From: Patescibacteria group bacterium
GTDB lineage: Bacteria; Patescibacteriota; Patescibacteriia; UBA1558; S5-K13
DNA length: 12,036 bases
NCBI GenBank assembly: GCA_028703545.1
Contig: JAQVMR010000026.1
Coordinates: 1-12,036 of the forward strand
Direction: 5' to 3'
In this document: positions 1 through 6,200 of the stretch, piece by piece
Layout of the letters: each line of letters begins with the position of its first letter
Position numbering within the stretch: the stretch's first letter is position 1
The notes under the pieces: generated by a model
What the model was told of the DNA's origin: nothing
Databases searched by the model: none
Seen by the model: the letters and a program-made list of their open reading frames with translations, nothing else
Program-made: the position numbers and the translations under genes

Positions 1-20
1 AAATTGCGGAAAAATACCAT

Positions 21-43
21 GCCGAGGCGCTTTGCGCCGAGGC
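21..43. repeat. Small GC-rich hairpin with flanking 8-bp direct repeat
   Basis: GGCGC (26-30), TTT (31-33) and GCGCC is a 5-bp perfect stem with a short loop, and GCCGAGGC occurs on both sides (21-28 and 36-43). The core CGCTTTGCG is shared with the hairpin at 244-260. No T tract follows, so it is not an obvious terminator. Function unknown. Confidence 0.55.
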
Positions 44-74
44 AAATTCTTTCAATTTCGCTGAATGTAAAACT

Positions 75-243
75 TGGCGGTGTTTTTTGGACGAAGTTCG
101 AACATTTTTTGCCGAAAATCCGAATTCCGAATTTTAAAATCCAATCGCTCGGGCGGGCAAAAAGGAAGGGGGTTGGGGGGAAGGAATTTTTGCCCGCCCT
201 CGCTTTCCGATTCCAATTTTTTTCCGCCGCCGCTGAATTTCGT
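75..243 (+). repeat. GC-rich interspersed repeat, copy 1 (inverted relative to copy 2)
   Basis: This 169-base element reappears as its reverse complement at 2405-2544 (140 bases). By eye the copies are identical except that positions 107-135 (29 bases, with CCGAATTCCGAATTT-like sequence) are absent from copy 2. Its centre is a 13-bp perfect stem, GGGCGGGCAAAAA (151-163) pairing with TTTTTGCCCGCCC (187-199), around a 23-base loop (164-186) made of G runs of 2, 5, 6 and 2 separated by AA, TT and AA. The strong GC content contrasts with the AT-rich genes. It could be a MITE- or REP-like mobile element, an intergenic repeat family of this genome, or a structured non-coding RNA. It encodes no transposase and no target-site duplication was found. 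Confidence 0.85.
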
Positions 244-260
244 ATTTCGCTTTGCGAAAT
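244..260. repeat. Small perfect hairpin ATTTCGC-TTT-GCGAAAT
   Basis: A 7-bp perfect stem with a three-base TTT loop directly abuts the end of repeat copy 1. Its core CGCTTTGCG is the same as in the hairpin at 21-43, although the outer stems differ. It may be part of a composite repeat or a protein-binding palindrome. No T tract follows, so a terminator role is unlikely. Confidence 0.5.
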
Positions 261-401
261 GCGCCGCCTATAAAGAAGTTGTGTTTGCCCCACCCGCCCG
301 TGCGCACACAACAAAAACTCCCTTGTTAAAATTAAAGGAAAGATGTATTCTAATAATATGATTTCAATATAATGTAGCATGTCTCTATTTTATCAATAAT
401 A

Positions 402-413
402 GTATTATAATAC
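402..413 (+). promoter_or_regulatory. Promoter -10 inside a 12-bp palindrome; likely operator of the XRE operon
   Basis: GTATTATAATAC is a perfect 12-bp palindrome and contains a consensus -10 box, TATAAT, at 406-411. The start codon of the XRE gene follows at 418, six bases after the box, so transcription from this promoter would begin at or next to the A of ATG and give a leaderless message. No good -35 hexamer is seen 16-18 bases upstream. A dimeric HTH protein bound to the palindrome would block the -10 box. Negative autoregulation by the adjacent XRE protein is therefore a natural inference, but it is unproven. Palindromes of A/T bases arise easily in AT-rich DNA, which limits confidence. 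Confidence 0.55.
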
Positions 414-417
414 AAGT

Positions 418-624
418 ATGGCACAAGAGAATAAAATCAGCAAGAACATAAAGAAACTAAGACAAGCCAAAGGTTTGTCGCAAGATCGCCTCTCAAAAGC
501 GGCGGATGTTTCATATAATTCAATCATTAAACTTGAAACTGGTGGAATTACCAATCCGACGATTGAAACTCTACAAAAAATCGCCAAAGCGTTGGATGTT
601 TCAGTTGAGGAGCTAATAAAATAA
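418..624 (+). CDS. XRE/Cro-cI family HTH transcriptional regulator
   Basis: A 68-aa protein that is essentially one HTH_3 (Cro/cI) domain. It begins with a short basic lead (KISKNIKKLRQAKGLSQ), then has helix 2 (QDRLSKAADVS), the recognition helix region (YNSIIKLETG) and the closing helices (PTIETLQKIAKALDVSVEELIK), all matching the family pattern. There is no ligand-binding or protease domain, as is usual for small repressors of mobile elements, R-M systems and toxin-antitoxin-like operons. The ATG at 418 lies six bases past a TATAAT box, so the mRNA is probably leaderless. No Shine-Dalgarno is visible. The next gene starts two bases after the stop, so it heads an operon with the three unknown genes that follow and probably represses its own promoter through the palindrome at 402-413. 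The family assignment is firm; the regulatory target is inferred. Confidence 0.93.
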   Translation: MAQENKISKNIKKLRQAKGLSQDRLSKAADVSYNSIIKLETGGITNPTIETLQKIAKALDVSVEELIK

Positions 625-626
625 TT

Positions 627-1223
627 ATGACACCTGACGAAGCAAAAAAAATAATAGAAAAATTTCATCAAGCCATAAAGGATTTGCGTCCCAATGCCAT
701 TGTGCAATCCAGCAAGGAACTCCCTTGTACTTCCGCTAGAATTAAGTATGCGCATTTTGTTTATGTGGAACATTTTATTAAAGACGGTTTTTATATTGAA
801 GCAAAAACAAAGGAAACAAAAGAAGAAATGCTAAAATCTTTTGAGAAGAAATATCAGGCATTAATGGAATCTTACGGAATAATTGACTCCCTTTTTAGCG
901 AAGACCCAGAACCAATAAATGCTAAATATGAGGAATATTTAGAGGGATTAAAAAACGGCATAATTACTGATTTTCGTTTACCCAATCCTTTCGGTGAATG
1001 TGAGCCAGTAAATGAATTCCATAACTTTATCGGTGAATGTTGGTTTTTGGAACATCACACAAACTTGTTCAGCGATAATCCACTTGGTGCATTTATTTAC
1101 GACGCTGTCCGTAATAAGGCGATGAAAGAAAAGGATATAAAAACACTTATTGAGATTGTTAATACTGGTCTCACAAGAACAGTTGACTACCCAAATAAAA
1201 CAAATAGTAATAAGTTCATTTAA
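627..1223 (+). CDS. Uncharacterised protein, 198 aa, second gene of the XRE operon
   Basis: I do not recognise this protein. It starts two bases after the XRE stop and has no Shine-Dalgarno, so translational coupling to the regulator is likely. It is a soluble, mixed alpha/beta-looking, acidic protein with no signal peptide or membrane segment. Visible points are an N-terminal amphipathic helix (residues 3-20), a Lys/Glu-rich stretch (60-80), and a central to C-terminal part with Cys125 (FGECEP) and the cluster ECWFLEHH (137-144; Cys138, Glu142, His143, His144), which could bind a metal or form a catalytic site but matches no family I can name. The intervening residues 118-160 look the most structured. 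Co-expression with an XRE repressor is compatible with a toxin, defence or stress role; nothing in the sequence decides this. Confidence 0.8.
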   Translation: MTPDEAKKIIEKFHQAIKDLRPNAIVQSSKELPCTSARIKYAHFVYVEHFIKDGFYIEAKTKETKEEMLKSFEKKYQALMESYGIIDSLFSEDPEPINAKYEEYLEGLKNGIITDFRLPNPFGECEPVNEFHNFIGECWFLEHHTNLFSDNPLGAFIYDAVRNKAMKEKDIKTLIEIVNTGLTRTVDYPNKTNSNKFI

Positions 1224-1233
1224 TTATAAGGAT

Positions 1234-1953
1234 ATGAAAATTTTTAATTGGCTTTCAAATAAAAAAAACGGACAAACTTCAAGCGGTGGCAAAATTACCG
1301 CCAAACAAGTTTTAGATTTTTCTAAGACATACGAGGAACTAAAGCCATATTTTGCCCTATTTGTACATTTCTTTAAATCTGTATTGGGTAGCGAAAAAGA
1401 AATTGAACAGAAAGTAAAAGAAGTTCAGACCAAGACACAGCAAAATCTAAAAGAAGACCAATTATTTAAGGAATTATGGATATTACGATATGTTTGTTTG
1501 CACGAGTGGTTTTTTGATCTCAAGCCACCAAAAAATAAAACAGAATTATCTGATGAGCTTTTGGTTATTAATAGTGCGCTTAAAAGTGCTTTAAAAGAAA
1601 AAGATAAATTGGACTACTTGCCTTGGCTTAAAAATGGATTATCTGAATTTGCTGATGGTGAATTAAACTTTAGCAGTCTGAAAAATTTTAGGAAAAATTT
1701 TTCAGACAAACTGACGGACAAGATTCCGCATATTGCGTTTGAGTGCACAGAAGGAAGATTGGGTGGAGAATTACACGACTTTGTTATTGAGATGGTTATG
1801 ACAACAATCCAAAAAGATCAAAAAGTTTTTAGTATGGCTGATGGCAATGCCTTAACAGAGGAAGAAGCTCAAAATATAAAAAATGCGATTGCAGAAATGA
1901 GCGAAGCCAGACATAAAGCAGCAGAAGATTTTATGAATTCTCTTGGTAAATAA
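1234..1953 (+). CDS. Uncharacterised protein, 239 aa, third gene of the XRE operon
   Basis: The frame is open from 1150, but the start at 1234 is preferred because it follows the previous stop by 10 bases and has AAGG just upstream (1228-1231), whereas an earlier start would overlap the preceding gene by more than 70 bases. The spacing of AAGG to ATG is short, so the ribosome site is weak. The protein is soluble and largely helical, with a Lys/Glu-rich coiled-coil-like segment (residues 54-80), an aromatic stretch (LWILRYVCLHEWFFDL, 81-96) and a C-terminal helix rich in Ala/Glu (205-237). His90, Glu91, Cys88 and His181 are possible functional residues but no recognised motif is formed. I cannot assign a family. 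Nine bases separate it from the membrane-protein gene, which suggests the two products may work together. Confidence 0.8.
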   Translation: MKIFNWLSNKKNGQTSSGGKITAKQVLDFSKTYEELKPYFALFVHFFKSVLGSEKEIEQKVKEVQTKTQQNLKEDQLFKELWILRYVCLHEWFFDLKPPKNKTELSDELLVINSALKSALKEKDKLDYLPWLKNGLSEFADGELNFSSLKNFRKNFSDKLTDKIPHIAFECTEGRLGGELHDFVIEMVMTTIQKDQKVFSMADGNALTEEEAQNIKNAIAEMSEARHKAAEDFMNSLGK

Positions 1954-1962
1954 ACTTATTTT

Positions 1963-2379
1963 ATGGATACAACATTATTACTTATATTAGTTCCAGTAAT
2001 TGTTGCGGTAATAAGTTCGTACTTAACTTATTTTTTCGCCATAAAATCGAAAAAGAATGAAGCTATTTTAAAATTTAAAGAAGAAAAATATTCAAATTTA
2101 CTTATTCTTTTGCAAGGTTTTGTCGGAAAGACAACATCAGGAGAAATGAAAAGAAAATTTTTTGAGGAACAATATAAATCATGGCTTTACTGTTCTGACG
2201 GCGTAGTGAAAGCAATAAACGAAATGGTGCAACTTGTTATTGATTCAAGAGGTAAAGAACCAGAGAACGAGAAGGGCAAGAAAGCTGTCGGCAATATTGT
2301 TTTTGAAATGCGAAAAGATTTGTTAGGAAAAACAGAATTAACAGCAGATAATTTTAGATATACAGATGTGATAGAATGA
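1963..2379 (+). CDS. Small single-pass membrane protein of unknown function
   Basis: A 138-aa protein with one strong N-terminal hydrophobic segment (about residues 4-26, LLLILVPVIVAVISSYLTYFF), followed by a basic stop (KSKKNE), so the N-terminus is probably outside and the body in the cytoplasm. The cytoplasmic part contains KSWLYCSDGVVKAIN (72-86) and ends MRKDLLGKTELTADNF (116-131). From memory, similar patterns (WLYxSD-V-KAIN, then RKDL, then KLT-ED-F) occur in a loose group of unannotated bacterial membrane-anchored proteins, but I know no function for them. It is the last gene of the XRE operon, nine bases after the previous stop, and its TGA stop (2377-2379) lies 25 bases before repeat copy 2, so the operon ends at the repeat boundary. 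A membrane effector or sensor role is a guess from architecture alone. Confidence 0.82.
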   Translation: MDTTLLLILVPVIVAVISSYLTYFFAIKSKKNEAILKFKEEKYSNLLILLQGFVGKTTSGEMKRKFFEEQYKSWLYCSDGVVKAINEMVQLVIDSRGKEPENEKGKKAVGNIVFEMRKDLLGKTELTADNFRYTDVIE

Positions 2380-2404
2380 ATCGGCGCGCCAATTTTCAAC
2401 TGGC

Positions 2405-2544
2405 ACGAAATTCAGCGGCGGCGGAAAAAAATTGGAATCGGAAAGCGAGGGCGGGCAAAAATTCCTTCCCCCCAACCCCCTTCCTTTTTGCCCGCCCGAG
2501 CGATTGGATTTTAATGTTCGAACTTCGTCCAAAAAACACCGCCA
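2405..2544 (-). repeat. GC-rich interspersed repeat, copy 2 (inverted)
   Basis: The reverse complement of copy 1 at 75-243, without the 29-base segment present there at 107-135; otherwise no difference was found by eye. The internal stem is at 2449-2461 and 2485-2497, with a 23-base pyrimidine loop (2462-2484) on this strand. The copies face each other around a 2.2-kb segment containing the complete XRE operon, an arrangement that could allow inversion or deletion by homologous recombination, or mark an insertion unit. The GC-rich bases between the last stop and the repeat (GGCGCGCC at 2383-2390) are not shared with copy 1. Confidence 0.85.
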
Positions 2545-2562
2545 CCTCGTGCTAGCACGAGG
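2545..2562. repeat. 18-bp perfect palindrome at the outer edge of repeat copy 2
   Basis: CCTCGTGCTAGCACGAGG is a perfect 18-bp palindrome that begins on the base after copy 2 ends. It has no equivalent next to copy 1. As it has no central loop it is better suited to binding a symmetric protein (regulator, recombinase or resolvase) than to forming an RNA hairpin, though a stem with a CTAG loop is possible. It is followed 10 bases later by a terminator-like hairpin, so the two might act together at the operon end. Confidence 0.6.
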
Positions 2563-2572
2563 ATCTATAAAT

Positions 2573-2597
2573 AACCGCTATTTTAAAGGGCGGTTTT
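2573..2597 (+). terminator. Terminator-like hairpin, copy 1 of a repeated unit
   Basis: AACCGCT (2573-2579) pairs with GGCGGTT (2589-2595), the last pair being T-G, around a nine-base AT-rich loop. A short T run (2594-2597) follows, as in a modest intrinsic terminator. The unit 2563-2599, including the 12 bases ATCTATAAATAA before the stem, is repeated with changes at 3180-3216. It could terminate the XRE operon, about 190 bases after the last stop. The next gene starts 17 bases downstream, so a leader or attenuator role in that gene's mRNA is the alternative. Confidence 0.5.
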
Positions 2598-2613
2598 ATG
2601 TTACTATTTTAAT

Positions 2614-3081
2614 ATGAATCAAAAAGAGAAAGAAATTATTTCATTTAAAACATTTTTTAGTTTAATATCTAGGAATAGGTTTATTGATGATTTAATAAAT
2701 GTTAATTGTCCAGAACCAGCCGATATTATATACAATGAACAGGGCTATCAAATTACAACAGGTGATGGCCAACATTTTGGGAAAATACTAGCTACTACAA
2801 AAAGATTCAACATAAACGATATAGAAAATAGAACCGTAAATAGTGTCTCTAATATAAACGAGATAATTAATATTGTTTTATTACCTATTTTAAAGCATAA
2901 AAAGTTAAGTGCTGATAAAGCTATAATATTGTTGATATTTGTATATAATTCAATTCCTTTTACAGACGATCAGCTCAAAAAAAGATTAAAAGATTTTTCT
3001 AAGTTAAATCAAAATTTATTAGATATTTGGAAAGAAGTTTGGTGCATTTTTCCAAACAAAGCATTAATAATTTTTCCATAA
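2614..3081 (+). CDS. Uncharacterised protein, 155 aa
   Basis: I do not recognise this gene. It encodes a soluble protein of 155 residues without signal peptide. Residues 32-51 (CPEPADIIYNEQGYQITTGD) have the shape of a hairpin with an acidic residue followed by a strand carrying Q-x-T, faintly like a PD-(D/E)xK nuclease core, but the essential Lys is missing, so no enzymatic call is made. The rest is helical (88-113) and ends with an aromatic segment (IWKEVWCIFPNKALIIFP, 138-155). No Shine-Dalgarno is seen; the ATG at 2614 lies 17 bases after a terminator-like hairpin, and a related hairpin follows about 100 bases after the stop, so it forms a stand-alone unit between the XRE cassette and the R-M operon. 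Its base composition is AT-rich like the R-M operon and unlike the XRE cassette. Confidence 0.7.
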   Translation: MNQKEKEIISFKTFFSLISRNRFIDDLINVNCPEPADIIYNEQGYQITTGDGQHFGKILATTKRFNINDIENRTVNSVSNINEIINIVLLPILKHKKLSADKAIILLIFVYNSIPFTDDQLKKRLKDFSKLNQNLLDIWKEVWCIFPNKALIIFP

Positions 3082-3189
3082 CCTACTTACTAAAATTAGA
3101 ATCTAAATAAAGTATTAAAGACTTTTTATAGCGTTTGTGAGTTGCCACTACATAGTTACTACATTCTATTAGTACAATAATCTATAAAT

Positions 3190-3216
3190 AATCGTCATTT
3201 TAGAGGACAATTTTTT
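3190..3216 (+). terminator. Terminator-like hairpin, copy 2 of a repeated unit
   Basis: AATCGTC (3190-3196) pairs with GACAATT (3206-3212) with one C-A mismatch, followed by a six-base T run (3211-3216) and a further T-rich stretch. Two pairs that are C-G in copy 1 are T-A here, and the T-G pair of copy 1 is C-G here, so the stem is kept while the sequence has changed. It probably terminates the 155-aa gene, about 110 bases downstream of its stop, and lies 76 bases before the helicase gene. The rest of 3082-3292 shows no gene. A very weak promoter candidate is TTGATT (3230-3235), a 17-base spacer and AATTAT (3253-3258). Confidence 0.5.
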
Positions 3217-3292
3217 GTTTTTGATTAGATTGATTTTTAAGGTCAAATGTGCAATTATTAAGATATTAAATTTACCTTTAAAAACGTGAATT

Positions 3293-6200
3293 ATGTCAAA
3301 AATTTTTAATAATAAAACTGAAAAAGCAGGAGAAGAATTAAAGTCTGATATTAAAAAGGGTAGTAAAATAGATGTTGCGGCCGCTATTTTTTCTATGTAT
3401 GGATTTGATGTATTAAAAAAAGAATTACTAAAGATTGATAGGCTTCGTTTTATTTTCACAGATCCAACTTTTGTAGAAGTCAGTAAGAACAGAAAAGAAC
3501 AGAGGCAATTTGAAATTAATTCAAATTTAAGAAAAAAAGCTATAAGTGGTTCAGATTTTGAAATTAATTTGAAAAATGAATTAAAGGGAAAAATTGTTGC
3601 CAAAGAATGTAAAAAATGGATTGAAGAAAAAGTTATTTTTAAATCTAATCTAGAGAATAATTATATACAACCTCATCTCAGCTTAGATAATGGAAATAAA
3701 AAATTCGTTTATACGGGTATTAATGAATTTAGTAGTGCTGGGTTTGGCTATGAAAAAGACAATGCTATATTGAATCAAATAGTGAAAATGGACGATGCTC
3801 AAACTACAAAACAGTATTTAAATAATTTTAATGAAATTTGGGATGATCAAGAATTATTAAAAAATGTAACTGACGATGTAGTTGAATATATTTCCAACTT
3901 ATATAAGGAAAATTCCCCAGAATTTATTTATTATTTAACACTATATCATATTTTTAGTGAGTTTCTAGAGGATATATCTGAAGATGAACTGGCAAATGAA
4001 AAAACCGGTTTCAAAGAGACTTTAATATGGAATAAGCTTTATGATTTTCAAAAGGACGCGGTTTTGGGCATTATAAATAAATTAGAAAGACATAATGGTT
4101 GCATCTTGGCAGATAGCGTTGGTTTAGGTAAAACATTTTCTGCATTGGGTGTTATAAAATATTATCAAGAAAGAAATAAAAGCGTTTTGGTTCTTTGTCC
4201 AAAAAAGCTTGGTGATAATTGGTTAACATATCTAAACAATTATGAAGACAATATTTTATTTGGTGACAGATTTAATTATGATGTGCTTTATCATACAGAT
4301 TTATCTAGAGACAGAGGAGAATCAAATGGTATGGATTTGTCTAGAATAAATTGGGGTAATTACGATCTTGTGGTAATTGATGAATCTCATAATTTTAGGA
4401 ATAATGACCCAAGAAAAGATAGGGAAACGCGCTATAAAAAATTACTCAATAGTGTTATGAAGGCTGGTGTAAAAACAAAAGTGTTAATGTTATCAGCCAC
4501 ACCGGTAAACAATAGATTCACAGATCTAAAAAATCAAATCGCGCTTGCTTACGAAGGAAAAACTGATTTAGTAGATGATAAAATGGATATAAGCAAATCA
4601 ATTGATGTAATATTAAAAAACGCTCAGAAAACTTTTAATGATTGGTCTAACGCGCCACTTGAAGAAAGAACTGGTAAGGCATTACTAGAAAAACTTAATA
4701 CTAATTTTGATTTTTTTAAATTGCTAGATGGTATTACTATAGCTAGAAGTAGAAAACACATAGAGAGATATTATGATATGACAAAAATAGGTAAATTTCC
4801 AAATAGATTAAAACCAATAACAAAAAGAAGTTCAATTACGGAAATACAAGGGTTCATAGAAATAGATGAGTTGTACAGAAGATTATCTATGCTTAACCTT
4901 TCTATCTATTCTCCGTTTGATTATATATTACCTAATAAATTAGATTTTTATAGTAGTTTGTATGACACCGAAATTAATGAAAATGTTAGATTACAACAAA
5001 TAAACCGTGAAAAGAGTTTACAAAAATTAATGCGAGTTAACTTTCTTAAAAGACTAGAAAGCTCGGTTGAATCTTTTAGAATTACCTTAAATAAATTTAT
5101 TAGTAATGTTGATGGACTTATTCAATCTATAGATAATTATGAAAAAAATGGAAAAGAATTAATAGTTGAAGCATCTCAAGTAAATAATATAAATACAGAT
5201 GTTGAGAGTGATGACTGGTTGGATGATATTTTTAGTATTGGTGATAAAGTAAAAATAAATTTAGCAGATATGAATATTTTAGGTTGGAGAGAAGATTTAA
5301 AAGCGGATTTAAAAATAGCAGCAGAGTTACTAAAAGAAATGAAAAAAGTAACACCGGACAATGATAAAAAATTAGAGGATTTAAAAGAGTTAATTAATTA
5401 TAAAATAAATCATACTATAAATTATAATAATAAAAAGATACTTATTTTTACAGCCTTTGCAGACACAGCTAATTATTTGTACAAAAATATATCTAAGCAT
5501 GTTAAAGAAAAATATAATTTAGAAGTTGCTAAAGTTGTAGGTAATGATCAAAATGAATGCACATGGAATATTAACAAACAATTTAATAATATTTTAACTA
5601 ATTTTTCTCCTATAGCAAAAGAGAGAAAGCATAGAGAAGATAAAGAAATAGATGTTTTGATAGCTACCGATTGTATTTCAGAGGGACAAAATTTGCAAGA
5701 TTGTGATTATTTAATAAATTATGACATTCATTGGAATCCAGTAAAAATTATTCAAAGATTTGGCAGAATAGATAGAATCGGTTCTCACAATAAAGATATA
5801 CAGTTAGTAAATTTTTGGCCAAATATACCACTTGATGATTATATTAATTTAAAGAAGAGAGTGGAAAATAGAATGATTATGGTTGATGCGGCCGCTACAG
5901 GAGAAGATAATGTTTTAACTAATGAATCAATTGACCTAGAGTACAGGAAAAAGCAGTTAGAAAAATTACAAGAAGAAGTTGTAGATATTGAAGATATGAA
6001 TGCTGGAATTTCAATTACAGATTTGGGTCTTAATGATTTTAGAATGGATTTGGTAAATTATATCAAAGAACACGGAGATTTAGATTCTGTCCCAAGTGGT
6101 ATACATTCAGTATGTAGGAAGTCTTTAGAAAAGGATATTAAACCGGGCGTTATATTTGTTTTAAAAAATAGAAATAATAGTATTAATATAAATAACACAA

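Larger units (their letters stand above)
1..417. other. Non-coding, repeat-rich region upstream of the XRE cassette
   Basis: No credible gene is seen here. Open frames exist on the + strand but they translate the GC-rich repeat and give low-complexity Gly/Pro/Arg/Phe peptides. The stretch holds a small hairpin (21-43), the first copy of a long inverted repeat (75-243), a second small hairpin (244-260) and a 7-bp inverted repeat, GTTGTGT at 278-284 with ACACAAC at 306-312, enclosing a C-rich 21-base loop without a T tract. From about 320 the sequence becomes AT-rich and promoter-like and leads into the regulator gene at 418. A weaker promoter candidate is TTGTTA (323-328), a 17-base spacer and TATTCT (346-351), each 4 of 6 to consensus. 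Confidence 0.75.

Noticed and set aside
4..361. Two overlapping + strand open frames (89 and 95 aa)
   Set aside because: They translate the GC-rich inverted repeat; one of them shares its peptide with a frame on the - strand over copy 2, as expected from a repeat, and they show no family features.
418..1223. Classical two-gene toxin-antitoxin pair (XRE antitoxin plus toxin)
   Set aside because: The second protein matches no toxin family I know (HigB, RelE, HipA, MqsR), and two more genes follow in the operon, so the pair cannot be called.
1150..1233. Longer N-terminus for the 239-aa protein starting at 1150
   Set aside because: It would overlap the preceding gene by more than 70 bases; the ATG at 1234 follows AAGG and fits the tight operon spacing.
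2338..2617. Open frames on both strands across repeat copy 2 (64 and 61 aa)
   Set aside because: They are translations of the repeat, and the - strand one also runs into the end of the membrane-protein gene.
3169..3603. - strand open frame of 144 aa over the helicase start
   Set aside because: It is a shadow of the helicase gene: a Phe/Ser/Leu/Ile-rich translation of the complement of AT-rich coding DNA.
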